Assembly: GCA_922989275.2 (NCBI GenBank)
Contig: OV277857.1
Location: forward strand, 6,324,001-6,388,000
DNA length: 64,000 nucleotides
Direction: 5' to 3'
Origin: Gari tellinella
Lineage: Eukaryota; Mollusca; Bivalvia; Cardiida; Psammobiidae
The translations under genes and the position numbers were made by a program. This document shows, piece by piece, positions 1 to 11,022 of the stretch. The first letter of the stretch is position 1. Each line of letters begins with the position of its first letter. The notes beneath the pieces are model-generated. The model searched no databases. It was not told the DNA's origin and saw nothing but the letters and a program-made list of their open reading frames with translations.

Positions 1-600
1 TTAAATACTTTGATGAAAAGAATTGGAAATGGCAAACAATGCACACTTCCTAATCATGGTAAATTTTTGTGGCACACTTTTCTTTAACACAATAGGTACT
101 CCATAAATATGCCCTTTTAAAGCTTTTATTTATTACTGCATTGAAGAAAATAGGTCCACTTTATGAAGTGATAAATATGTATCATAACAAATATAAGTTT
201 CTATATCATAACAGGAACATGTAGCTTAAAACAGGCTGAAAGTGAACAGTAAATCATACTGACTCATTTTGACACACTTTAATCCACTAGCTTGTATTGA
301 GATAAGCATTGATAATTGTTTATCGCTTATGAGTTAATGGGTTAAGGTGAATTCTGCTTTACTTTTCTTGCTTTAAGTGGTCACCTTTCTTCAAAACTAG
401 AAACTGGATATGGAGTAATGGGTTAAGCAGAAATGTGAAATCGAGGTGCATTCTGCTTTACTTTCAAACTGCTTATAATCAGCAGTCACCTGCATGCTTT
501 AAAGCTAGAAATAGGCCTCGGTGTAAAGGTTTCAGCAGATGACATTTTATTCATTGATTCCAGTTTAATAATGATCTTATTCTTCAAGAGTGAAACTGAA
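1..600. other. No gene; degenerate TTAA1 framework fragments
   Basis: No coding signal. Pieces resembling the TTAA1 miniature transposon (elements ending TTAACCC...GGGTTAA around core 2d) are recognisable near 110-250 (left-half text with 'agcttaaaacaggctgaaagt') and 320-480 (CTGCTTTACTTT arms, 'ggtcacctttcttcaaaactag'). No intact palindrome is left. Confidence 0.5.
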
Positions 601-640
601 CATGTCTATCCCCTACTGTTCAGGGACCAATATTACCCTT

Positions 641-709
641 TGCAATCAGTGTAGACCCAGATCAGAGGGCTCCTGCAGGAGCCCTCTGATCAGGGTCTAC
701 ACTATTTGC
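641..709. repeat. Palindromic core 1a hairpin
   Basis: Near-perfect inverted repeat: GTGTAGACCCAGATCAGAGG / GGGCTCCTGCAGGAGCCC / CTGATCAGGGTCTACAC. Reference form of core 1a, seen about 18 times in the window. It could fold as a DNA cruciform or RNA hairpin of about 30 bp. No autonomous ends are visible. Confidence 0.9.
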
Positions 710-1640
710 CAATACTTCTGAATATTTCGGTCTATGGCAATCCCTGAGAGTCAAAATAGACCGGTCATATATCATAGACTGGAAGAGTCCATTATGAAAA
801 TTTAGCCACGTAAGGGTCAAACACATATATGACTTCTAAGCCCGGGCTTTTTATAGCTTTAAGTCAAAACTCATTAGTTAGTGGTCAATGGCCTGACGAG
901 GTCGCTGACCGCTACCTGGACTGTTCAGTAATGATATTCCTCATACTATCCACGGAGATTACCTGGCCACGGCTTTATGAGCACCAGAGTGTTTTATAAG
1001 CTATGTATAGGTATTGATCATAGTCCAGTATAGTACACCATGACAATCAAAGGACAAGCCAATCTAAAGCACTAGTAGTACGATATGTATGGGGAAATAA
1101 GATGTTGATTTGAATGTCACATCTCTTTCGATACAGCTGACCAAGAGTTGAATAAAGTAGTGGTAGTATATAACAGCCTTATAGCTGCATTAAAACCTTG
1201 AGATAGCAACCATACTTAAGTAGGCTTGTTTTGTTGTAGCATTAAAGTAAAGTGAAAGGAGCTTTCTGCTTTACCAGCACTTTGCTTAAAGATAATTCCT
1301 TAGTCCATTGATGGAGTCCCCCCGTTGATATCAATAGGTGAGAAAAAGCATGCAGCATAAGCTGCCAGAGGGTATACCAAGCTCAGTTTACCTGGTGAGG
1401 CCCAGATAAACTCATGCTCTAGAAGTTTTTCAATTGTTAACCAAATATCAATTATAAACAATTTTCTTCAGTGGAGGAATAAATTAAAGGCATAAAAAGG
1501 CACATTATAAGAATAATGGGTTAAGTAGAATGCTCCATTAAGAGAATTCAGCTTTACATTTAACCTGCTTTATGTGGTCACAAATGTCTTAAAAACTCCC
1601 AGTATACATAATAGAAACAGCTAGCTGTGCAGTTATAAGA

Positions 1641-1831
1641 GAGCTCCAGGATAAGGGGAGTATTTCAAAAACTAAAATCTTTATTTCTGCTTTAAACCCT
1701 ATTGTGTCACTACTCATTAGAATCGTCTCAAGGAGACGATTCTAATGAGTAGTAACACCATAGGATTCCGTGCTGTATAAGTGAGAAAATGTTAAATTTG
1801 TTCCAATTACTCCCACTTATTTGTAACCCTG
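1641..1831. mobile_element. CAGGG1 palindromic MITE, about 190 bp
   Basis: The ends resemble CAGGGCTCCAGATAAG and its reverse complement, slightly decayed here (GAGCTCCAGGATAAG on the left). The centre is core 3: TACTCATTAGAATCGTCTC mirrored across a short loop. Non-autonomous, no ORF. At least 15 relatives occur in the window. Confidence 0.85.
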
Positions 1832-2040
1832 AGTAAAGGGTTAAAGCTATTGTTTGGATAAGAAATATGTTTAGTTATGACGTGAAGGTAATATTTTTTC
1901 TAACATAAAACTTAATTTTTCAACTTTTACTACCATGATTTAGAGAAAAGACTTTTTTTCACCAAACATTTTATTGTATCAAGAAGTTTAATGCTCTTAT
2001 TATATTTATCACCATAGTAACAGAATAGCCTAGTTATTAT

Positions 2041-2241
2041 TTAACCCATTAAAGTTCCCCTTTATGCAATTATGAAAATGCATCATACAAAAAATGTCCT
2101 ATATTCTAGCAGATGGTAGCTAAAAGCAGGTTGAGAGTAAAGCAGAATGCTGCTTAAGGAGCATACTGCTTTAAACCCAGCCTGCCTTTAACAACAATCT
2201 GTTATCAATACTGAAAACAAGCTATGTGGGAAAAGGGTTAA
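2041..2241. mobile_element. TTAA1 MITE with core 2d
   Basis: Starts TTAACCCATT and ends GGGTTAA, the terminal pattern of piggyBac-type elements with TTAA targets. The central imperfect hairpin (about 2117-2191) has AAAGCAGG..AGTAAAGCAGAATG arms around a CTTAAG loop. Superfamily inferred from ends only; no transposase is present. Confidence 0.7.
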
Positions 2242-3288
2242 AAATTTAGCAGTTAAAGTAACAAAAATAAGGACTTCTATAAAGATGTGACTTAATTAAC
2301 TACTATATTTATGTTGTAATTAACACAAAATAGGAAGTCAAAATTTCAAATAAAGAATTGTAAAATTCTTATATCCTATGTTGTGACTACTCATTAGATA
2401 ATTAATAAGAAGCCACAACATATATAAGAGCTTGGAAGATTTATGGGTTTAAGTTTTAATATTAGGTCATGTACTTTCATGTTATGGATCTGAGATCTGG
2501 ATCTAAACTGTGAAAACTTATGAAGACCCTTTTAGCTCACTAAAAGCTAATGATTGACATGTCTGCGGGAATTGATATACAGTGATATACAGTTCATTAT
2601 GTATATCAACCATATTCGTCCACATACACTCAAGACCCTCAAACCTGTATCAAGCGATAATTCAAAACAATGCCCAAAAGTAGTCTTGTAACACAAGTGG
2701 CTGCTAAATGCATGATACAATTAATGCAGAAAGCTCCTACAGGAGCTTTCTGCATTATTTTATCATGCATTTAGCAATCACCTGTAATTAATTACCTGTA
2801 CACCTCACCATAGAAATCTCGCTTAAGACAAGTCTGTCTGTATGTTACCCAACAAAGTCTGGAGGACAAAGCACCAATGCCTTAAAATGATCTCTCAGTT
2901 ATATGAATATGCAAATTAGGTATTGCTCGTGTTTTTTCTCACTTCTGAAAGTGTATGCAGCTACGAAACTGTCATATGCAATTAGGGGTGCACTTAAATG
3001 ACAAGTTTTCTACTTATCCAAAGGTCAGAATACTTAAAGGTCATCGCTTAAGACTGTCTCAAATGGGTCTGGATCACATGAAACATGGCTTTTTACTGAG
3101 ATTTGATTCCTTGGTGGTATGGAATATGTCAGTTTACGATGGTTTTTTGCCGTGGGTATTACATATGTATGAGTGAACATTGTCAGTCTGTGGCATTGAT
3201 CCGCTTCGGAAACTGTCATTCTTTTCACCTTCTCCCCAATTTGAAGCCACGTTGTCCTAATAAGCATAAATCCCTGTGCTGGCCATTT
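2242..3288. other. No gene seen; core 2h hairpin and decayed core 3
   Basis: Apart from a decayed core 3 palindrome near 2381-2420 (TGTTGTGACTACTCATTAG..AAGCCACAACA) and the core 2h hairpin at 2703-2775, nothing recognisable. Small ORFs at 2955-3369 on both strands lack family resemblance and run through the poly-C tract. Confidence 0.5.
2703..2775. repeat. Palindromic core 2h hairpin
   Basis: Inverted repeat GCTAAATGCATGATA.. TTAATGCAGAAAGCTCC / TACA / GGAGCTTTCTGCATTA. Member of core 2h, which shares its outer arm with core 2d but has AAGCTCC rather than TGTGCC next to the loop. Confidence 0.85.
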
Positions 3289-3311
3289 CCCCCCCCCCCC
3301 CCCCCCCCCCC
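3289..3311 (+). repeat. Poly-C tract, 23 nt
   Basis: Uninterrupted run of C. Similar but shorter tracts occur at about 6588-6602 and 6731-6745. Length is probably unstable or assembly-sensitive. Confidence 0.95.
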
Positions 3312-3423
3312 ACCTCCTACTGTATGGTAAGCCAATGTTGACCACAGCCACAAGGACTAGATAAAACATCGTTATGTAACTTTGAGTGGACGTAAATCCT
3401 ATATAGAAACGACAACAACAACT

Positions 3424-3688
3424 ATTTTACCCGTTGAGCCCTAGTAGACAAGTACACTAATCTTGTCCTGTACTACGGTACCGGTGACAAGTACACTTAA
3501 GTCTTGTCCTATGAAAACAGTGAAGACCCAGATCAGAGGGCTCCTCCTAAAGGAGCCCTCTGATCAGGGTCTGCACTGTTTTCTATTTTCCATTATTGTG
3601 AAAACATGACCCCAAAACAGTCAAAAATGGACTAGACTTTATTGGAAATTTGAAATGTCCATTTGCAGTTTCAGGGCTGAATAAGTTA
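3424..3688. mobile_element. TTAA2 MITE carrying core 1a
   Basis: Ends match the TTAA2 framework (one end 'aagaGTTAA' after a GGGAGG/TTTCAGG block, the other 'TTAACCCTagtcccgc'); the left end is decayed to TTTACCCGTTGAGCCC. Core 1a hairpin at 3513-3583. Full-length relatives at 11368, 15974 and 17739 define the boundaries. Confidence 0.7.
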
Positions 3689-4279
3689 AATGTCCGATTC
3701 ACACTCCATATCTGCTGATGTAGTTTGACATGTTCCAAGTTTGTTTTACCATATTTTTAATGGAAAATCTAACAAATACGAGAATATACAGTATACATAA
3801 TGCCCAATGCTTTTTGTAACGTATCTGTGAATAGCTGGGACGATCTTAAGGTATTGGATAAACCTTTTTTTCCAATTTTTTCCATCAGTGCTCTAGCTGC
3901 GAACTAAAGGATATTATTCTCAAGATTGAAAGCCAGAAGGACAGAACAGTAAATATGTAATGAACTTGGAATTTCATTTGCTTGACGAAATTGTCAACAA
4001 TTGTTGAAGAAACAGACTTATGAAAAGACCTGCCCCAAGGGATTTCGAGTCCTCTTTGAAACAGTCTGTACATAGTGCCTACAAGAATCTATAAAATGAT
4101 GTTTAAAGATTTGACCCTTTGTGACCTTGACCTTAAAAATTGTTTACCCTTAATCAGCTCTCACCATGGATTTTGGAATAAAACTCGTTAAACATACAGT
4201 TTTAATTTGAATGCACAAACAAAACACACTCTAACAAGGTTTTAAACGTAAGTCGGCTTTATGCAGAATGTAAGTACAC
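3689..4279. other. No gene recognised
   Basis: Unassigned AT-rich sequence. A single TGACCTTGACCTT motif occurs near 4120, related to the dispersed TGACCT repeat at 9.6 and 48.6 kb. Confidence 0.5.
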
Positions 4280-4534
4280 TTAACTCAGTACCCCATAGCG
4301 TGTTTCTAGTTTTAAAGACAGGTGACCACTTAAAGCAAGTTGAAAGTAATTAAAGCAGAATATGCCTTAAGGCACATTCTGCTTTACTTTTAACTTGCTT
4401 TAAACTGGTCCAACTGTTAGGATATAGAAAGTATGGTACATTTTCATGACTGTATAAGATGAAACTATTTCCTTCAGTGGAGGAAAAAATTAAAAACGTA
4501 AATAGGTCACAGTAGATATTGAATAATGGGTAAA
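4280..4534. mobile_element. TTAA1 MITE with core 2d
   Basis: TTAACTCAGTACCCCATAG start and an end close to AATGGGTAA. Hairpin core at 4329-4404: TTAAAGCAAGTTGAAAGTAA, loop region GCCTTAAGGC, then the mirrored arm. The right flank ('cttcagtggaggaa..ttaaaaacgtaaataggt') is the standard right half of this framework. Confidence 0.8.
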
Positions 4535-4822
4535 AACAAAACAAAAGTGAATTACTCCAGTAGATCTATGGGACTGTTCAGCTTTACTTTAACCCTGTTT
4601 TAAATACCATCTGCTTTTTGCTGCATCAGTAAGTCTGTGTTGAGTTGTCTTTATGGCAAAACTATAATTAACTTTCTTAGTACAGACATTGATATTAATT
4701 TGGTCTATTCTAGTGATGGCTTATCTCCCCTGCCAAACTTATCTCCCTTTGTAATTGCTCATGTGAAACCGAATTCTCTGTAAAACTCATTGCATTTTTG
4801 GAATTATGTTTAGTTATCCTTT

Positions 4823-4888
4823 GCAAACACTTTGGATCAAGATCAGGCCCCATTTCAGTGGGGCCTGATCTGGATCCAAATATGTTTG
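4823..4888. repeat. Core 1b hairpin with variant loop stem
   Basis: Outer arms GCAAACACTTTGGATCAAGA and TCTGGATCCAAATATGTTTG, but the loop-proximal stem is GGCCCC/GGGGCC instead of CGCCG/CGGCG. Both arms carry the same replacement, so the palindrome is preserved. Confidence 0.8.
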
Positions 4889-4958
4889 AGACTTTGATAT
4901 TAAATATTTCAAGTTAACTTTTTGCTTTTCTTTTCCAAAGCAAAACGCAGGAATTTGT

Positions 4959-5159
4959 CAGAGCTCCAGATAGATGCATACAAGAATTTCAAATTTTACT
5001 AAAATCCGTATTTATCAACCAAACTATATATTGTGACTATACTCATTAGAATAGCCTCTTCAAGACGATTCATGAGTAGCCACAACATAGGGTTTGGTGA
5101 GGCGATAAACAAGAACATGTTGGAAATGTCCAGTTTACACTGTCTTATCTTGAGGCCTG
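4959..5159. mobile_element. Decayed CAGGG1 MITE
   Basis: CAGAGCTCCAGATA start and 'CTTATCTTGAGGCCTG' end; degenerate core 3 at about 5029-5090 (TTGTGACTATACTCATTAGA .. ATGAGTAGCCACAA). Older than the intact copy immediately to the right. Confidence 0.65.
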
Positions 5160-5184
5160 AATTTGTGGATTCAAAGTATTCAGA

Positions 5185-5376
5185 CAGGGTTCCAGATAAG
5201 AAGGAGTAATCTGAACAAATCCAACATTTTCTCACTCATACTGAACCAAATCCTATGGTATTACTTCTCATTAGAATCGTCTCTTTGAGACGATTCTAAT
5301 GAGTAGTGACACTATAGGGTTTAATGCAGAAATAAAGATTTTATTTTTTGAAAAACTCCCCTTATCTGGATCCCTG
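5185..5376. mobile_element. CAGGG1 palindromic MITE
   Basis: CAGGGTTCCAGATAAG to CTTATCTGGATCCCTG, 192 bp. Core 3 is intact: CTCATTAGAATCGTCTC, TTT, GAGACGATTCTAATGAG. Confidence 0.85.
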
Positions 5377-5698
5377 TATCCAGGAAGATGTCCCTGTTTA
5401 GTTCATGTTTGTCAGTCAGTCTGATGCTGAGACTGAAGAATTTACGATCTCTTTTACAGAAGAGTCTTTGATGAGGGGAGTTAATCTCAGATCAAATCAA
5501 GAAAGCAATCTTAATAATAATCTCAGTTTTAACAGGATACAGGAACCGATTTCAATTTATCAAGATACACTTTTGTACATTATCTTAGAGTTAACAGAAT
5601 GATGGATGTGAACTGGTAAGGTAGGTTAAAATATTTGAAACAAACATTTTATTCTGTCTACAACATGACTTAATACAAATGTTTGTTGTAACTGAATA

Positions 5699-6100
5699 TT
5701 AACCCTTTCCCTCATAAAAAAGACACCAGGGGCCGGTTTCAGAAAACTTCGTACGACAAAAACAGTTGTAAGTCAAAACTCTAAAATACATTTAATTTCT
5801 TATTTCTCTATCTAATCCTGTCTTGTGACATCTCTTTGGAATCGTCTTTGCAAGACGATTCCAAAGAGATATAACAAGACAGGATTAAATGGAGAAATAA
5901 ATAATAATTGAGATTTTTTAAATCTGACTTACGACAACCTTTGTCATACAAAGTTTTATGAAACGGGCCCCTGTTCATACATTTACCTATTCCTCATAGT
6001 TATAGAAACTAATTTAATTGCTTTACCTTTGTATTTCCCTGAAAATTTACAGAAAATCCTCTCTTATTACTCCATACATTTATGCCCTTAGCTTAATCAT
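5699..6100. mobile_element. TTAA1 framework interrupted by a GGGGCCC MITE (5727-5973)
   Basis: A TTAA1 start (TTAACCCTTTCCCTCATA) is interrupted at 5727 by a 247-bp element with ends CAGGGGCCGGTTTCA and TGAAACGGGCCCCTG. Its centre is a core 3 relative: TCTTTGGAATCGTCTT, TGC, AAGACGATTCCAAAGA, flanked by TCCTGTCTTG/CAAGACAGGA. Inner sub-terminal repeats (CGTACGACAAA / TTTGTCATACAAAG) form a second palindrome layer. Same family as 44289 and 44682. Confidence 0.75.
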
Positions 6101-6204
6101 GAATAAAATAGTTTCACTTTTAATATGCAGTACGTCATAACACTGCTATGTATTATAAGAAATATTTTCAATATTCTAACAGATGGTAGCTTCTAGCAGG
6201 TTGA

Positions 6205-6397
6205 CAGAGCCCCAGATAAGGGGAGTATTTCAAAAGCTAAAATCTTTATTTCTGCATTAAACCCTATGGTGTCACTACTCATTAGAATCGTCTCAAAGAG
6301 ACGATTCTAATGAGTAGTAACACCATAGGATTTGGTGTTAAACTAAGGGAGAAAACAATTGATTTGTTTTGTTAACTCCCTCTTATCTGGAGCCCTG
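6205..6397. mobile_element. CAGGG1 MITE inserted in a core 2d arm, TSD GGTTGA
   Basis: CAGAGCCCCAGATAAG to TTATCTGGAGCCCTG, 193 bp, intact core 3. It splits a core 2d arm: 'tctagcaGGTTGA' before and 'GGTTGAaagtaaagc' after. The duplicated 6-mer GGTTGA (6199-6204 and 6398-6403) is read directly. Confidence 0.9.
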
Positions 6398-6479
6398 GGT
6401 TGAAAGTAAAGCATAATGCGCCTTCTACTTTACTTTCAACCTGCTATACAATTACTCAATGCTAAAAAAGGCTATGGAG

Positions 6480-6748
6480 TAAAGGGTTTACATTACTTTT
6501 GTCTTGCATCAAATTACAGACTGCCTTTCAGAGAGCCATAACTAAGCTTCAAACTTAAAGGCATAGATCTTTCCTTCATAACTGTATCCCCCCCCCCCCC
6601 CCAAACATGCGTTGAAGTAAAGGGTTAACATTACTTTGTCTTGCATCAAATTTTTGTAACAGACTGCCTTTCAGAGAACTATAACGAAGCTTCATCCTTA
6701 AAGGCATAGATCTTTCCTTCATAACTGTAACCCCCCCCCCCCCCCAAA
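6480..6748. repeat. Tandem duplication of about 130 bp ending in poly-C
   Basis: Two diverged units share 'cttgcatcaaat', 'cagactgcctttcagaga', 'aaaggcatagatctttcc', 'ttcataactgta' and end in poly-C. A third partial copy lies near 7148-7215. The CCC/GGG runs create artificial glycine/proline ORFs on both strands. Confidence 0.85.
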
Positions 6749-6800
6749 AAAAACCCATGCGTTTTCTATCATCACAAAATGATAACAGTTTTGCCTGTAT

Positions 6801-7054
6801 CAGGGCTGCCATAAGTTGACATAAAAAATCCTCAGATTTCCAATTTTGCATTTTTCAAGTGCTTTTTTAAGAATCGTACCTTTACCCCATAGCCTATTTC
6901 TAGTTTTGTTGGCATGTGACAACTTAAAGCAGGCAGGAAGTAAAGCAGAATGCGCCTTAAGGCGCATTCTGCTTTACTTTCAGCCTGCTTTAAACTATCA
7001 TGTTCTAGAAAAAATCCAAAGATTTAGGAAAAATCTGAAGAAATGGCAGCCATG
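6801..7054. mobile_element. CAGGG2 MITE with core 2d inside, TSD CTGTAT
   Basis: Ends CAGGGCTGCCAT and ATGGCAGCCATG, flanked by CTGTAT at 6795-6800 and 7055-7060. The interior carries TTAA1-type text and a core 2d hairpin at 6923-6994 (GCCTTAAGGC centre). The only other copy, 40909-41152, is in the opposite orientation. Its ends and 6-bp target duplication resemble CAGGG1. Confidence 0.8.
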
Positions 7055-7058
7055 CTGT

Positions 7059-7151
7059 ATCACCAGCATGACTTTATCCCCTAGTCTCTAATCAACCAGC
7101 TCTCTCAATCAGCCATCAATGACCATGGCCATCTCGTTCAATACCAGGATA
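7059..7151 (+). repeat. Dispersed direct repeat, copy 1 (copy 2 at 7660-7752)
   Basis: A 93-bp segment from 'atcaccagcatgac' to 'aataccaggata' recurs 601 bp downstream at 7660-7752 with few changes. It includes CCATCAATGACCATGGCCAT. No family recognised; it may mark a local duplication later invaded by other elements. Confidence 0.85.
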
Positions 7152-7887
7152 ACTATAACGAAGCTTCAACCTTAAAATCCTAGATCTATCCTTCATAACT
7201 GTACCCCTCCCAAACATGCTTTTTGGCTCGGAGAGCGTATATCGAATCCTAAAGTATAAAACAGGTGCGAGTCTAGCTCCCCCTACAAACAAATCCTGTC
7301 TATGATACAGGGTTTACATATGCTATCTAACGGAGCTGCAGTTGCTGGATACGTCACTATCAGATAAACTGTGTAGCAGCACCGAGTTAAACTCAGGATC
7401 CCGAGTCTGTACCTTTGGTGATTTAAACATCGTATTTACTCCCTTGTAATAAACATTCACCTAGTAGTCATAGCAGACGATGCATTATAAGACATGCACA
7501 TTACAAAATTCTTTAGGGTCTTTAAGCGCTGCAGGTTTCTGCTTAATGCATGGCAATGGTTATGCAGAAACTCCATAATTAGCTTTCTGCATTACTTTGT
7601 TCTACATAAAACTGAAAGTCCAAGCCTGCAGTACTAAAGTACTTTGATTCTATCATGACATCACCAGCATGACTTTATCCCCTAGTCTCTAATCAGCCAG
7701 CTTCCTCACTCAGCCATCAATGACCATGGCCATCTCGTTCAATACCAGGATATTGTCACGACTTTCCACAAGCCCAAGTGACCAGCTGATCCTCATCCAA
7801 GGCCATGATCGATTTCCTCACGATGGTCAATACAGACTCAATACCTTCGTTAACCTTTACCGTGCCGGAAGCGTATATACATATTTC

Positions 7888-7954
7888 GCAAACAGTGTAG
7901 ACCATGATCAAAGGGCTCCTTTAGGAGCCCTTTGATCATGGTCTACACTGTTTA
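7888..7954. repeat. Core 1a hairpin
   Basis: GCAAACAGTGTAGACCATGA..AAGGGCTCC/TTTA/GGAGCCCTT.. mirrored. The ATGATCAAA variant is present on both arms, so arm differences relative to other copies are symmetric. Confidence 0.9.
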
Positions 7955-8213
7955 CCAGGCTGTTAAATATAATGGAAAACTGCTCAAAACTTGCGATTGA
8001 CTTGTAATTTTTCAGAAATGGAAGAGGCTATTTGATAGTTTGGGTTTGTTAAGGGTTAAGGCCAGGTATATTGCTTTATGTCCAAACCAAAACTCTCCTA
8101 CAGGATCAATAGCATATGGCTCAAGGCATTCAATAACCAACCTTTTGTGTTTTATACCGAACATCTTCTCTTTTCAATGCTAAAGGCGATCGACCACACA
8201 AGACAATTCATAA

Positions 8214-8273
8214 ACAGTTTGGACCAAGATCAGATGTCAAGTAACTTGGCATCTGATCCGAATTCAAATATTC
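8214..8273. repeat. Core 1b hairpin, one arm decayed
   Basis: AAACAGTTTGGACCAAGATC, stem ATGTCAAG/CTTGGCAT around TAA, then GATCCGAATTCAAAT; the terminal AAACTG of the right arm is lost. Confidence 0.7.
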
Positions 8274-8512
8274 CGAGACTCGTATTGATGTTTTCAAATG
8301 TCGAAATGTCAAAGAGTATATGACCGAGAGAAAAAAATTTGCAGACATCAATTTTTTAAACAGACAGTATTATGTCAGTAAAATGGTTAATATTAATAAG
8401 AGAGGTGCCCAGCAAATGAGACCAAAGACAGGGAAAACTGAGGTCAGAGTGAAAATAGGGAACCGATACAAAAAGCATGCCATTTTGATTGAACGCTTCT
8501 GAGTAGGGCTCC

Positions 8513-8700
8513 AGATAAGAGGGGGAATTTCAAAATCTGAAATTTTTTTCCTACACTAAAGCCTATGGTGTGACTACTCATTAGAATCGTCTCTTCGAGA
8601 CGATTCTAATGAGTAGTTACACCATAGGATTTGGTGCTGATGTGAAGTAGAAAATGTTAGATTTGTTCAGTTTACTTACTCGCTCTTATCTGGAACCCTG
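8513..8700. mobile_element. CAGGG1 MITE
   Basis: GGGCTCCAGATAAG on the left (first CA changed to TA) and TTATCTGGAACCCTG on the right. Intact core 3 around CTCTTCGAG. A 60-aa ORF just upstream overlaps nothing recognisable. Confidence 0.8.
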
Positions 8701-9035
8701 TTGTATTCTTCAGGAAAGAAAGGCAGTATTTGTTCAGGGTCTTCACTGTTTGCAGTTTTAGATAAAAAAACCACTTCAAGATTGTTGTGAGTAGCAACCA
8801 GTGTAGACTCTTATTGATCAGACAATCTAATTCCAATGGGGTGAAAAGTGAAAGGTCATTATACATGCAATGTTATACATATTTCATTTGACCTGCCATT
8901 TAACCGATTTCTTACTAGACGTAGTCAAATTTGCATTAAGCTCTGGCCACTAAAAAAAGGAGACAATTTTAAAATTGTATGCTAACAGAAAAGTTGCGAT
9001 TTAAAGCAGGACAAAAGAAATGCAGAAAGCATTTA

Positions 9036-9181
9036 TTTCTGCATAAACCCTATGATGTTACTACTTATTAGAATTGTCTCGAAGAGACGATTCTAATGAG
9101 TAGTGACACCATAGGATTTGTTGCTAAAATAAGGAAGAAGATGTTGGATTTGTTCAGTTTACTCCCTTTTATCTAGAGCCC
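9036..9181. mobile_element. CAGGG1 MITE lacking its left end
   Basis: Core 3 and the right half (to TCTAGAGCCC) are present; the left 40 bp are replaced by 'gcagaaagcatttatttctgc'. The junction sits in core 2-like text, so this is probably a recombinant. Confidence 0.65.
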
Positions 9182-9559
9182 TCTAAGGTCAAAATAGAGA
9201 GGTATCACTGTATTGGCCTTTGACAGAATCTTTTTTTCTCTATTCCTTATGGAGCTGATGGATGTAAGAATAATTGCCTAACAGACACACTAAACATGAC
9301 AAGACGATTGACCAGCACAGCATAAAACTGCCACTCGCTATCAACAAAAACTGACCTAACTGAACCCTTCCAGACATACTAACGAATATTTAGTTGCCTC
9401 ATTATCCAAAAACAATCAATCAAGGTCGGTTCTGGGTGAGATACACTGTTTAGAAGCCATTTTTATCACATAAGTTACCTTGTTTTAGGTTTGACAAATA
9501 TCCATTGTGAATTTTCTTGTCTTACATAATGTTTAAATAATGAGAAAAACAAGATCTGT

Positions 9560-9790
9560 TTGTAAAACATAATTTGACCTTGACCTTGACCTTTGTCGGA
9601 AATGGCCCAACTTGTACTGAGCTGAATAGGAGTCTTGAGTAGAGAAGTACACATGCCAAATATGAAGTCTCTATTACATGAATAGTTCAAAATACAACTG
9701 TTCAATTCAACCTATTTAAAAACCTTTGACCTTTTCAACCTAAAATGACCTTGACCTTTGTCTGGCATACTCTCTGCTATGACTCCAAAC
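9560..9790 (+). repeat. TGACCT-rich dispersed repeat, two units
   Basis: TGACCTTGACCTTGACCTTT near 9572 and TGACCTTGACCTTT near 9748, with the 'caaatatgaagtctct' phrase between them. The same phrase and motifs recur at 48.65-49.11 kb. On the minus strand the motif reads TCAAGGTCA, an extended nuclear-receptor half-site; any function is speculative. Confidence 0.7.
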
Positions 9791-10021
9791 TGTTTGACAA
9801 TTAACATAAGTTTTAACATAAATGCAATTATTTGGAATAAATAGTGTATTTCCCAATGTAGTCATTACTAAGGTAAGAACTGTTGATAGGCAACAGCTAC
9901 ACAATGGATGATGAAAGACTGGACAAACATTTGAAAAGTTTTAACGTTTTTGAACAATTCAACCCCTCTTGGGCGACACTCAAAATTATTCTTGATTACA
10001 ATCTTTAAGACAGGTCACAGC

Positions 10022-10273
10022 TTAACCCTTTCCCCCATAGAAGCGACTTTTAGCGTATTTAATTTATTCCTCCGCTGATGAAAATAGTTCCAGTTTATAC
10101 CTTCATGAACAATTACTATTACAAATATTTTATATAGCCTAGCAGGTTTTAGCTTAAAGCAGGCTGAAAGTAAAGCAGAATGTGCCTTAAGGCACATTCT
10201 GCTTTACTTTCAACCTGCTTTAAGTGGCCACCTGTCTTCAAAACTAGAAATAGGCTATGAGGTAAAGGGTTAA
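10022..10273. mobile_element. TTAA1 MITE with core 2d, near-intact
   Basis: TTAACCCTTTCCCCCATAG to AGGTAAAGGGTTAA, 252 bp. Core 2d at 10152-10224: AGCTTAAAGCAGGCTGAAAG, centre GTGCCTTAAGGCAC, mirrored arm. Best reference copy of the framework. Confidence 0.9.
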
Positions 10274-10509
10274 TAAAGCAGCACAAAAGCAATGTTGACA
10301 GCTTCTGAAGCAGCTTTCTGCATTTACCTTTGTCCTGCATTAAGCAGTCATCAGCTAAATATTCCAATTCATCATTACAAGCCGGTCACCCAAGAGAGGT
10401 TAAACTGTACGTTATTGACAGCCAATCACAAAGTAAAGATGAAACAGATCTGTATCTTATTCGCTACTCTTCAATCTCGGTACCCCTTTTATTGTTTTCA
10501 CAGCACACT

Positions 10510-10734
10510 TTAACTCTTTGCATGCTGGGTAATTTTTGTCGTCTGAAACATTTCTCGTCTGCTACTGTTCTAAAATTGGCATTTTCAAAATTTCTTTGAA
10601 ATTTAGGGTCAGAATGGCAAACAGTTTGGATCCTGATGAGACGCCGCGTTACGCGGCGTCTCATCTGGATCCAAACTGTTTGTAAAGGCAATCACTTTGG
10701 CAGATATATCCCCCGCTAGCATGCAAAGAGTTAA
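10510..10734. mobile_element. TTAA3 MITE carrying core 1b
   Basis: Inverted ends TTAACTCTTTGCATGC / GCATGCAAAGAGTTAA with TTAA at both sides, 225 bp. Centre is core 1b (10618-10682): CAAACAGTTTGGATCCTGAT, CGCCGCG TTA CGCGGCG, ATCTGGATCCAAACTG. Copies at 19447 and 29199. Confidence 0.9.
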
Positions 10735-11022
10735 CATACCTGAATGGTCAAAACCCCCATTAACTTCACTATATTTGGCAATCAAACCATTTAAAAGAGA
10801 AAAAGGGGCGGGAGGGTTTGGGATGCTTTTTGTATTTAAGTGGTCATTTTCAATAAGAGGTCAACTTTTATGGTCCAAGGACTTTAGATTTTTTATCTAC
10901 ATTTTGTTTTTTATTGCCGCGGTTTGCTCATAGTTATTGAAGCAAATATCCTTTGACAAAAAGCCCAACTGCCGTTAATCCTTGACTCCATAGCCAGTTT
11001 CTAGTTTTGAAATTCGGTGATC

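Noticed and set aside
3034..3369. 111-aa minus-strand ORF with a glycine run
   Set aside because: The glycine run is the translated poly-C tract; no motif, no splice context.
10618..10682. CTGATGAG in core 1b as a hammerhead ribozyme
   Set aside because: The CTGATGAGA word is part of the palindrome; no GAAA follows stem II and no stem I/III pairing is possible.
10464..10691. ORF with repeated 'QTVW.Q.RRRVTRRLIR.QTVC' motif (also 52470, 60330)
   Set aside because: This is the translation of the core 1b palindrome; it appears wherever the hairpin does and is not a protein family.
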